This document shows positions 40,201 to 49,900 of a DNA stretch of 64,000 nucleotides, piece by piece. The stretch is taken from positions 806,001 through 870,000 of the forward strand of contig OZ037882.1 in NCBI GenBank assembly GCA_964035575.1, written 5' to 3'. Position numbers and translations under genes: made by a program. The notes under the pieces were generated by a model. The model was given only the letters and a program-made list of their open reading frames with translations. It was not told the origin of the DNA and searched no databases. This stretch comes from Rhynchopus sp. YZ270_cl-10. Taxonomy: Eukaryota > Euglenozoa > Diplonemea > Diplonemida > Diplonemidae. Within the stretch, counting starts at the first letter, position 1; every line of letters begins with the position of its first letter.

Positions 40201-43196
40201 TCCAGGAAATGCTGCGGCCTGAGTGGGTCGACTACTTCGGGGACTACATTGTGGTGAAGCGTGCGTCGCTCGAGCCGAACTTCCACAAGCTGTATCTCGA
40301 TATGATTGCCAAGATAGGCAACCGCGCTCTGTCACAGAGTATCATTGTCTCCTCGATCTACTCCGTCCGCAAGCTTCTCAGCACCGACAAGGTTCTCAAC
40401 GAGCCTTCTGAGAAAAAGCTTCTCAAAAACCTGGGCAGCTGGCTGGGTATGCTGACGGTCGGGAAAAATCGTCCCCTGATGTCCCGCGATCTTGACCTCA
40501 AAGGGATGTTGCGTAAGGCCTGTGGAGAAGGAATGCTGCCCGTCTTGGTGCCGTTCGTGGTGAAGGTTATCGAGCAGGTTGTGGAGTCCCCCATCTTCCG
40601 TCCGCCGAACCCGTGGACAATGAGTGTGCTGTACCTGCTTGGGGATATCTACTCGTTGGGGATCAAGCTGATGTTGAAGTTTGAGGTCGAGGTGTTGTGC
40701 ATACATCTTGGCATAGAGCTGACCTCGGTGACAGACAGCACGCCCGAGGGTGTCGAGCAGAGGCGGCGTATCCACGCGTTGTACGCAGACGCCGAGGCAG
40801 GGCTGCCCATCAACCCGGACAACCTGGCGCCCGTCCGGGAGTTCCAGTCGCTCGCAAACCTGCCCGCACCCATCCCAGCTCCAGTAGCACCAGTGCCGGT
40901 CGCAGCAGTGCCTGCAGAGGTCACAGCCCCACAAAAAGTGGAACCACCTACAGGACCAGCGGCAGTCAGCTCGAAGGGGGAGTGGGTATGTGGACGCTTT
41001 TGTTTTTTTTTATTCACGTTTGTCAATTTTTCAAATAAAAAATGTCTTCTTTTACGTACTTCCCTTTGATACAGCCCAACGCACCTGACCACCCAAGCTG
41101 GCCTGGAGAGGGACTTGCCGCACCTCCCACAGGCGAGTCTGCAAGGAAGATCTGGAGGGTATGTACCACTTTTTCACGCAAGGCCCACATCTTCTTCAAC
41201 CCACAGGACTCCTTCCGCAAGCACTTTGAGGAGAACGTGCAGGCCCCTGCCAGCCAGAAGGAGGCTGTGGCACGCGCCATGGAGCGGGCGACGAAGGAGA
41301 TCATGCGTCCAGTCGTGGAACGCAGCATCTGCATTGCCACCACAGCCACTGTTGAGCTCGTATGTGTTACCTCCCCTCGCCCGTCCTTTTTTTTTGGAAT
41401 AGGGCATGCCAGATGTCGAAATAGGACTAGAATGGTTGGGGACGGTGCACCGGGTTATTGTACCAAGGTACACTGTCAACGTACTACTGTACACAGGGTT
41501 TTGCATTTCAAAGTCAATTTTTTGTTTTTGTTTTTTTCCCTGCGCGCAAGAAAAAGCAGTTCAACTACCCCACACACAACACAAAAGGGCCATATTCTGC
41601 GCCAAGAATTACCCTCACTAGGCATTAACCACACACAACACAACACAGGTCACCAAGGACTTCGCCCTTGACAACGACAAGGAGAAGATGCTCGACGCAA
41701 GCCTTAAGATGGTGAAATGCCTTGTCGCACACCTTGCTATTGTCACCTGCAAGGACATGCTCAAGCAGGCCCTCAAGCGCGAGCTGGGCAAGGACCTTGA
41801 CCGGCCGGACAAGGACACAGTGGTGGAGGACTTGGTACGCGACAACTTGGACGCCTGCATGCGCCTCATTGAGCAGGTTGCGGTGCAGGAGGCAAGCGAG
41901 ATCCAGGAACCCCTCAACAAGAAGGGCCCCGTCACGCTGCCGGAGAAGGCCATGAAGCTTCCACCACAGCACCGCCCGGAGGTCCTTCAGCCTATGCATT
42001 TGAAGGTCTACGACGACTTTGAAAAGCTGCAGAGCCACAGTACCGGGGGGCACGAAGAGAAGCAGAAGGCGATTGAAAAGCTGCTGGGGCTGCTTCTCGG
42101 TATTGAGCAGGCGGCGGAGAGCCACTACACGGAGGCCATGCCGAATGACGACAACATCCTGTCGCTGACAAACCAGAACTTCACGCAGCAGACGCTGTCG
42201 TCGCACCACGACAGCATCAAGAAGTACCTCTGCAGCATCCCCACCCTCATCACCGAGGAGCACGCCGATGCCTTTGCCGAGGCCATCTTCACAATGGTCT
42301 TCGAGATCGACGCCCGCATCCTCTCTGAGAAGGAGATGAAGCGCCAGAACGAGCCCTGCAACGGTCTCTACGTCGCGATGCTCCTCAACGAAGTCTGTCT
42401 CTTCATCCTCCAGAGCGTGAGAGATAAGAACACAAAGATCACGTCGGAGCTCACCACGCTGTACCTCAAGCATGAGCGGAGGTGGTATGTAGTATCTTTT
42501 TTTCAGTGCCAAAAAAATAAAACACTACAACTGCCGCCAGGAAAGCGAAAGACATTGCCGTCAACTTCATTCGCTTGAAGCTGATTGACGTTGCTGAGTT
42601 CGACACTCGGTTGACCGGGGCGCTTACGGTATGTGATTCCCATTCACGCCCCTACACTTTTTATTTGCGCTATACCATGCCCATGCTCGAACATTACATC
42701 GTACGTGCCAAAATTACGAGCCCCGGCTGTGCAAATGACATCATCCTTGACAACAAACTTGTGGAAACACACAAGTGATGCTGCGCAATAACGAATGTGA
42801 TCAAGGTAACTAAGCAACAGAGAGGCTTAGGATCATCTTATAAACCTTTCCTTTTATCTCATCTTCCAAGACCTTTTACATCTCCCCAAGCAGGTGAGCG
42901 AACCGCAACGTGCAGTGGTCGAGTTTGCAAGCGGTATCGTGCAGAAATGCCTTCTTGATGAGAAGCTGACGTCGCAGAAGGACCTGCGACAGACACTCGA
43001 GGCGCTGACACACATCGCAAACAAGGGGTCCAAGAAGCAGCAGGAGCGGCAACGCCAGCAGCAGCTCTCCCCTGCCACCGTCTCCCCGTCCCTCACATCC
43101 CTCCAGGTCATCCCGCAGGCACTCCACCCTGCCGCACAACAGCCACAACCTCCCTCTTCCGCACCCACTAACAGTACACCTCCTTCTCTCGCTTAG
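37290..43196 (+). CDS. NOT1 (CCR4-NOT scaffold) with N-terminal tandem pseudokinases, 6 exons
   Basis: Exons 37290-40985, 41075-41158, 41207-41359, 41649-42484, 42541-42628 and 42894-43196; about 1719 aa. Residues ~18-275 are a kinase-like domain with glycine loop AGRFGTCYRG and AGYLAPEYANG. It has HGDLASHSILL in place of HRDLKxxN and no DFG. Residues ~366-620 are a second copy, more decayed (HQALSAHTILL). A Cys-rich module (C667 onward: CHFCNKK, CFTCNPC, CSRCNQRF) follows. NOT1 proper begins near 750 with the TTP-binding domain (SEFKYLDNYPAKELRVTADL). Then come the CAF1-binding MIF4G (EPNFHKLYLDMI, LLKNLGSWLGMLT, FRPPNPWTMSVLYLLGDIY), the CNOT9-binding DUF3819 (ERATKEIMRPVVERSI, VTKDFALD) and the connector (FIRLKLIDVAEFDTRL). 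It ends in a Gln/Pro tail without the C-terminal NOT1/SHD domain. The 48-nt third-exon-flanking intron is in frame and could be retained. It acts in cytoplasmic mRNA deadenylation. Confidence 0.85.
41360..41648 (+). repeat. NOT1 intron 3, composed of modules M2 and M8
   Basis: Donor GTATGTGT, acceptor ACAACACAG. 41412-41520 is a full-length M2: TCGAAATAGGACTAGAATGG, TTGGGGACGGTGCACC, TTGTACCAAGGTACACTGTC, TTTTGCATTTCAAAGTC. 41587-41648 is M8 (CATATTCTGCGCCAAGAATT, CACTAGGCATTAACC) and includes the acceptor. Between them are a T run and ~70 bp of CA-rich sequence. Confidence 0.75.
42629..42893 (+). repeat. NOT1 intron 5, composed of modules M5 and M1
   Basis: Donor GTATGTGA, acceptor CAAGCAG. 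42653-42806 is M5; 42802-42856 is M1 with AAGGTAACTAAGC, loop AACAGAGAG and GCTTAGGATCATCTT. The unit recurs at 30738-31012, so most of this 265-nt intron is a dispersed repeat. M1 lies just before the final pyrimidine tract. Confidence 0.8.
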
Positions 43197-43505
43197 TTGA
43201 AAGGAGACCAAAAATGGGATGGGGAGTGGGATGGGGATTGAGAGTCGAGGTGCAAAAAAGAAGGGGAAAATGAAGAAAAAAAAATATTTTCCAGAAGAGA
43301 TTCTCCGCAAAAATGTTTATTTTGTGTGTGTTTTTTTCTTTTTTTTTTCTTTTTTTTTTTGCAAATCTGTTCAGGTTTTGTTAGTTGTCGGGATGAGGGG
43401 GGGTATTGTGTGTTTTTTTTTTGTTGTGTGGTTCTGTACCTATAAGAGGGGGGTGTGAACATTTATCTTGTTTCTTAGCTACTCCTTTCTCTTAGGATGA
43501 TGAAG
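43197..43505. other. 3' flank of NOT1, no gene seen
   Basis: Purine-rich then T-rich. No repeat family or frame recognised. Confidence 0.4.
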
Positions 43506-43552
43506 GAGGTGACCAAGCACGATGAGGTTTGGTCACATCTTATTCACCCGTT
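43506..43552 (+). repeat. Module M1 with a rebuilt 10-bp stem
   Basis: GTGACCAAGC pairs fully with GTTTGGTCAC (one G-U) around ACGATGAG. Relative to the consensus CTAAGC / GCTTAG, several paired positions have changed on both sides. Confidence 0.7.
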
Positions 43553-44164
43553 TTCCCCTTTTTTTTTCTTTTTTCTACAGTACACACAACACACAACGAG
43601 GTGATTCTAATTTATTGTAAAAAAGAAAAATTGAAAGAATACAAAAAAACAACGAAATAAAATATGGCAAAAAAGAGCAAAAAAAGGTGGGTGCATAGAA
43701 AAAATGGGTTATGGGGTCGTGGGGTGGCAAAAACAACGTTATTAGGGGGGGTAATTTTTACAGTTGTCTTTTTCCAGTGGACGGACGGGGGTTTTTTGAT
43801 AAAAGAAGAAGAAGAAGAAGAAGAAGAAGAAGAAGAAAAGGAAGGGAAACGCTGTCGGGAGAATTTTTTGTTTTGTTTTGTAACTGAGTTGTGTATGTGA
43901 TAATCACATCCATCAAATGCAGAATTTTATTTTTTTTGTTTGTTTTCTTTCGAAAGCTATTTATGAGATTTAGTTGTTTTTTTTTAGCCCCCCTCGCCCT
44001 TATTCCCCCCCCCTCACCTCTCATCTGTTGTTAAAACAGGACAGGGCCTTTGTGAGTGCTTGTTTTTTTTCTTCCCCCCGGTTTTTTTTTATATTAGATG
44101 CGTGTGGACGAGGAGAGGTACATGCACAGAGACTCTCTCTCTCTCTCTCTTTTTCAGATCTAAA
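43553..44164. other. Spacer with GAA repeat, no gene seen
   Basis: A (GAA)n tract at 43805-43838 and T runs. Nothing else recognised. Confidence 0.4.
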
Positions 44165-44325
44165 CCTCGAAATGGATGAGGACTGCATTGGTTGGGGGGT
44201 CCACCCTCCAGGTACAGCCAAGGTACACTGTTCACGAGCAGGGGGCTTTGTATTTCAAGTCAACTTTTTTTTAAGGTGAACTAAAGCACAGAGAGGCTTC
44301 GGTTCATCTTATAAACTTTTTCTTT
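44165..44325 (+). repeat. Full M2 followed by M1
   Basis: M2 44165-44270: CTCGAAATGGATGAGGACTG, GGTTGGGGGGTCCACC, AGGTACAGCCAAGGTACACT, GGGCTTTGTATTTCAAGTCA. M1 44272-44325: AAGGTGAAC pairs with GTTCATCTT, a 9-bp outer stem that is one pair longer than in other copies. This is the clearest M2-M1 composite. Confidence 0.75.
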
Positions 44326-44555
44326 TTTTTTTTTCCTCCTCACCTTCACCCCCACCTCTCTCGCTCTCGCTTCTCTCCCTCCTCGACCAAATTCCTTTTT
44401 TTATGTTTGGTTTTAGTTTTTTGTTGGTGTTTTATTTGAACCCAACATCCCTGCTTTCTTCCCTTGCTCCTTTTTGTTTGTATTTCAAGTTACAGTTGAT
44501 TATGAAAAGGTGATTAGCTTCGCATCTCACAAACTCAAAACAAATCTCTCTTATT

Positions 44556-44606
44556 TGAGGTGGACCCAAGCACACGAGAGGCTTGGACTCATCTCATGAA
44601 GTGTGT
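44556..44606 (+). repeat. Module M1, double-sided changes in both stems
   Basis: GAGGTG pairs with CATCTC and CCAAGC with GCTTGG. Both differ from the consensus AAGGTG / CATCTT and CTAAGC / GCTTAG by paired changes. Confidence 0.7.
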
Positions 44607-45641
44607 TTTTTTCCTTCTTTTTTTCGTGTTGAGACGCAGGAGTGCAGTAATCTCGATATGTGCCTGAAAAACAGATCTCAAAAAAAGAATGTACGAATGT
44701 TAATTGGCCATAATTCCGTATCCGAAGGAAATTTCTCCCCAAAAAAGCGAAACTTTACTTTTTTTTTTTTTTGAAATTCTGTTTTGAATACTCGGTTGTA
44801 CTAAAGGGTGTGATCTTCAGCTCCACCTTTCAGGGGTAAAGTTATTTTAAATACACACACACACACCCTTCAACACTAACGCCGTCAACACTAAAAAACC
44901 ACCTTTTTTTCCCTCTTTTCTGTGCAAAATGTAAAGAGAAGGGAGGGAGAGAAGAAAAAAAAAAAAAAAAACGTTCTTTTTTTGATTGCCCATTCTGCCT
45001 TTTGTTTTCTCTACCGGGTATACGTAAAATGAATTCACCTTTTTTTGTTGTTGTTAAGGTGACGCAAAACGAACGGCGTCGGGTCATCTTAAAGCTTTCT
45101 TTTTTTTTTTTTTGCTTCTTTTGTCGATGTTGACCAAGCATTGACACACACACACGCCTTCTAGCCACCAAACCATATATAATACCAAACCCCCATTTTG
45201 CGAGGGTGCATTATACAGCGATGAGGAGAGAAGGAAATGAGCATTGCAAGATTTAAAAAAAAAGGGGGGGGGGGGAGAGGGAAGAAAGCTAAGGTTTGAG
45301 AGGTTGTGTGGTATGCGGGGTGTTTGAAAAGAAAAAGAAAAAAGAAAAAAAAAGAAAAAAAGAAAAAGTTGTGTGGGTTCCTGCATAACGAAGCATTTCA
45401 CCATATGGGTGTAAAACGTGTAATTATTTTTTTTGTCTGCATTTGAGGAAAATATCCAAAAATAAAAAGACAAAAAAAAATATGAGGGAAAAAAAGAAGA
45501 AACGAATTCAGTGGTTTTAACTTTACGTAAAAAAGCCCCCCCTTTTTTTTTAGTGTAGTTTTGTGCTGTCATTCTCTTCTGTGAATAGAACGTTGAAGCA
45601 TATGAGCAGGTTTTAGTGTAGCACTCCCTTTGTGAAGGCTG
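44607..45641. repeat. Spacer with one M1 copy
   Basis: M1 at 45055-45102 (AAGGTGAC pairs with GTCATCTT; the inner part is changed to CGC...GCG). The rest is homopolymer-rich: A runs, CACACA and a GAAAAAG tract at 45325-45370. No gene seen. Confidence 0.5.
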
Positions 45642-45686
45642 CTAAGGTGACTAGCTTAGGATCATCTTATAAACCTTTCTTTTATT
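45642..45686 (+). repeat. Module M1, loop deleted
   Basis: AAGGTGACTAGCTTAGGATCATCTT: both outer arms remain but most of the inner hairpin is gone. Confidence 0.65.
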
Positions 45687-46083
45687 TTCTTTTCTTTTGA
45701 TGGCAAAACAATGCAAAAACGACAGCTCAAAAAAAAAAAGCCCCGACGTACCCTTATATACCGAAAAACGAGACAACTGTGGGAAGTAGAGGTGGGGGAG
45801 GGGGGGAGAGAGAGAAAGGGAGGGAAAGATTGAGAATGGTGATGAATGGTTGTTCTTTTCCTTGCCGCGTTCCGTTATAGGTTCAAGAGCGTGGTTAACG
45901 AGGAGAACAAATGTTGTGACTAAATCGGGAAAAATTCACAAAAAAAAGGACCGGAAAAAAACAAAACAAAAAAAAAAAAAACAACAACAATAAAAAAACA
46001 ATAAAAAAACGCAAAAACACAGCGTAAAAAAAAAAAAGTAACTTCTCTTTTCCCCATCTTCCTCCCCCTCTCCCCCCCCCTAC

Positions 46084-46255
46084 CTGCTTCCGTTCCTGCG
46101 CCGCCTCCTTCCCAGTCCTGAATGGCCTGGTCCCGGTAGCGGGTCTGGCGGCAGGACGAGAAGGTGGCCCAGTCCTTCTCGAGTGGAAGCTTCACGCATG
46201 CACTTCTCGTCTCGACGTCGTGCTCCTGGCGAAACACTTTTTTCTCTGCGCTCAT
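46084..46255 (-). CDS. Possible first exon of a small minus-strand gene
   Basis: From an ATG at 46255 the minus strand reads MSAEKKVFRQEHDVETRSAC, then a region including LPLEKDWATFSSCRQTRYRD and QAIQDWEGGG, up to a GTAGGG donor at 46083. The composition is coding-like in contrast to the flanking A/T runs. A second exon after TTTAG near 45923 keeps the frame open (VLLVNHALEPITERGKEK), but its end is not clear. No family recognised; length and motifs would suit a small structural protein. A fortuitous frame cannot be excluded. Confidence 0.35.
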
Positions 46256-46713
46256 TTCTGCCAGCTGTGTGCCATCACCTGGACAGCTTTTGTGCAAGGT
46301 TGATCTTACATATGCGGGGTTGCCACTTCATTGTACACTGCATCCAGCAGACGTCTTCCCAATACACGTCGTGCTTGCCACTTCACCTGCTGTGATGCTC
46401 GGTCTCAGGTTATAGCTAGCGTATCCATGAACAAATCGTTTTCGCTGCACACCGAGAATGATACCACCACTTCGCAAAATGCCCACCTTCCATGGTGCCA
46501 TTTCGAGCGCCTCTGTCCTTCTGTCTTGGAAAGACCTCTGATATTTGTCTGTATCCTTTCGTTATTTTGCTGGGTTGAGGGTTGACTCTCGCAGAATATG
46601 ACCCTCTTTAGTGTACTGTACTATTCTGACTATTTATATCCGGTGTTCCCCCACACCCCCTATATGGATAACCTCCTCCCCCTTTTCCTCTTTCCTCTTT
46701 TTCTCTCACCTCC
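46256..46713. other. Unique spacer upstream of the helicase gene
   Basis: Mixed composition without homopolymers between 46256 and 46640. Frames are short and unrecognised. It may hold regulatory sequence for the two divergent genes. Confidence 0.35.
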
Positions 46714-46911
46714 CATAACACAACACATCAGGGGTACCTGAGGTAACGTATTTAATTCAGAATGCACAAGTAACTCGAGTGACAAAGCACAAGACAAAAA
46801 AACAGAAGCTTGTTTCTGTCCCCCCTTTTTTTAAAAACTTTCTTACAAGATCCCCCCCCCCACATAACAACACATCAGGGGTACCTGAGGTACGTATAAA
46901 TTTCAGAAATG
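46714..46911 (+). promoter_or_regulatory. Duplicated 5' block before the helicase gene
   Basis: CACATCAGGGGTACCTGAGG plus TA(A)CGTAT...TTCAGAA(A)TG occurs at 46714-46766 and again at 46863-46911. The second copy ends in the real start codon. The first copy carries its own ATG followed by CAC AAG TAA, a three-codon decoy frame. This looks like a tandem duplication of a promoter or start region. Confidence 0.55.
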
Positions 46912-49900
46912 TCCGATCCTTGTTGTGGACTTTATGGGCAGATTGCAAGCACATTGGCGAAAGACATTGAGCGGTGGGGTACTGGTACTGGAGCAGTTAA
47001 AGCACTGCAGCGCAACAGCCGCCACGAAACCCCTTCCTCCTCTCCCGACGAAGAGACCCCCAACTCGCAGCTTCACGAATGGAAACGGTCCTTCCGGGTG
47101 CCAATTCTCATGGAGGTCGGCTATATCCTGGGGGACACCCTCAAACTCGAGGACCGTGCTGTGTACAAAGGCCTTCTTACGCAGGACGAAGAGTTGAAAT
47201 GGAGCTTTGACCACTTTGGGCATCTTCGAGGACGTCTTGATATGAGTGGCATGGTCGCAGAGATTGCAATAAAGAACGGAAAATATAAATGGCTTTGTGT
47301 CTTTCAGAATATTAATAGTATTACGCTCAATGAAGATATGATTCCTTTGGGGAATCAGTTTCTTTCGAAGCCTGTTGGGGTTAAACCGATTGAAGTGAGT
47401 GTTCGTCTGTTGACATCTGTACAAAGCAGTATCCGGCAATATGCGGCATGTGAACAAAGGGCGGAAATCTCATTCGCAAAAGAGTTTTATTGTGAAGAAG
47501 AACGCACGCTGTCAGCAGACCGGCTTTGGGTACCACCAGCCCCAGAGAGGAGGAGAGGTGCCTCCTCGGGTGATGCATCCACCCCACCGAATCCACATGC
47601 CGAATTATTCAGCAAAAACAGAGAAAAACTAAACGAAGACCAGACCGACGCAGTATCCTCTTGGGTAGGCACCCCCTCTATCGATCCTCCACAATTTTCC
47701 CTCTTTCAAGGCCCCCCTGGAACAGGCAAGACCACTACTGCTGTCGAAATCCTACGCGAATCGCTTGACTCTACTCGCAGGGTGGACAAAAAGTACGTCT
47801 GCTGTGGACCCTCTTGGACCAGTGTTTATGTCTTTCTTGGAAGATTCGCGGTTGAACACAAAGAGTATTGTAAAACAGAAGGTCTACGCATTGCGATGAG
47901 CGGCTGCACTGACGAGACCCGCGTTGCTTCGATTGAACCCCTTGAGGTTCAGGAATTTTCGGCTGTCACATTGCTTCGAAACATCGACACATGGTGCAAC
48001 TCTGCAGACCGTTCAGAGCAGGACTACGACACCATCATGGAAAGCATTGCCTCCCGCGCACCAATCTTCCACGCAGAAATCCTCACGAAACTCCAGGGCC
48101 AATCCCTCGACAAAAGAGGCCACAAACTCAGCTGTAGCCTCCACAAACTCCGCTCCGCCCTCATTTCAGAAGCCCATATTGTCTTCGCTACGCTAAACTC
48201 TTTGGGATCGTATCTCTCAGAGACTTTGCGGGGGTCTACGGGGATGCTTATCGTGGATGAAGCAGGGCAGGCAGCAGACCCCGATCTTTTTATTGGATTG
48301 AATTTGAAGCCCGATCGACTTCTTCTTATCGGAGACCAACAGCAGCTACCGCCCTTTGCGTTGTCAGGAGCTGCAGAGAAGTGGGGGTATAAACGGTCCA
48401 CCTTAGAACGTCTCTATCCACAACACCTTCGGATGCTTACGCTACAGTATAGAATGCCTGAAGAGGTTCTTGCCTTTCCCAATAAAGTGTTTTATGATGA
48501 GAAGCTAAGAACTGCAGAGCCATTGAAAGAAAAGTTCAAAGGGGCTAAGAATGTGTACCGTGTATACGATGTGGCGTATGGACGGCAAGGAAAGGTGGGA
48601 ACGTCGCTTAATAACCCATCGGAGGCGGCCTGCGCGGTGCAGTGCATTCGTGATGTCAGAGCGGAGTACCCGATTGACAATATTCTTGTTATTTCGCCGT
48701 ATTCAGGGCAGTGCCGTCTTCTGCAGAAATACCTGAAGGTGTATCTCCCTGAGGATGTGAATGTGCGGGTGAGTACTATTGATGGCTGTCAAGGTGCGGA
48801 GTGTGACCATATCATCCTCAGTCTTGTGCGTACAGATGGAAATAAAGGGGCGGACTGCCATGCTACGGAGCCGAAGCATCTGTGTGTTGCGCTGACGCGA
48901 GCGCAAAAGTCGCTGGCGGTGCTCTGCAATGCGAAGGAGATGCAGCGTAAAAGCGAACTCGTAGATTCGCTTCTCGCAGATGCGGAGGAGAGGGGTTGCA
49001 TCCGGCGCCTGCCCGAGCCTGGTATCGCGAAGGGTAGGGTGGTTGGCAAGAATGTTGTCTTCAAGTGCGGGTCGGTGCTGCCGACGGACGTCTCCGCGCT
49101 GGGGTGGAAGGTGCTGTGTGGGGATGAGGTCACACTGCGGTGCAGTGTCGCAGATGATATGCTGCTGGAGGATGTGGTGACGGAGGAGGTGGTGGTTGTG
49201 GATGTGACGGTGGATGAGGGCTCGGAGCTGCGGGGCAAAGCCTTTCCGTGCCTGCTGGTCAACGACAGGAACGTCTGCTTTAAGGTGTACCACTCCGAGC
49301 AACGTGCCCTTATCAACGCTTTGCAACTCCTCGCGAAGAAGTCCGACAAGAACACATGCAACAGCGCAGACGTCACAGCCTGCGAGCGGCAGCCAAATGA
49401 CGACCGCTACTTCACAGTGACGATGGGCGACGCGCTGCTTGCTGAGCAGATCATGAACGGCGACATCACAGTCTCCATCACCCTAGGGGACAACACGAGG
49501 AAGGTCGTGCCGGACGTCACACGTGAACAATACTACCACAAGTTCGCCCCCCTCGACAACCGGATCCCAGTGGTGCACATCCCCGTTACACCGGGTAGTT
49601 CTCTAGACCACAAAAGAACTTACATGGTCCGTCTTGTTGACGAGGATACAGCAGAGACGTGGAAAGGTGAGATCGTGGGCACGTTTCGACAGGATTCGGA
49701 GCGTATCCTGCACGGCATGCTGCGTGCGCCCGAGGAGCTGGTGCAGCTTGTCCGCATCGGTGTGTGCACGCAGGCAGGCCGGAGCGATAAAAGGATCAGA
49801 GACCTGCTTGAGGAGAAGGAGGCGTCCCCTTCCTTGTGTAGGCAGAGCCAGCAGGCACTGGGGAAAGAGTTCCGGGTGTGTGTGCAGGGGGACACAGAAC

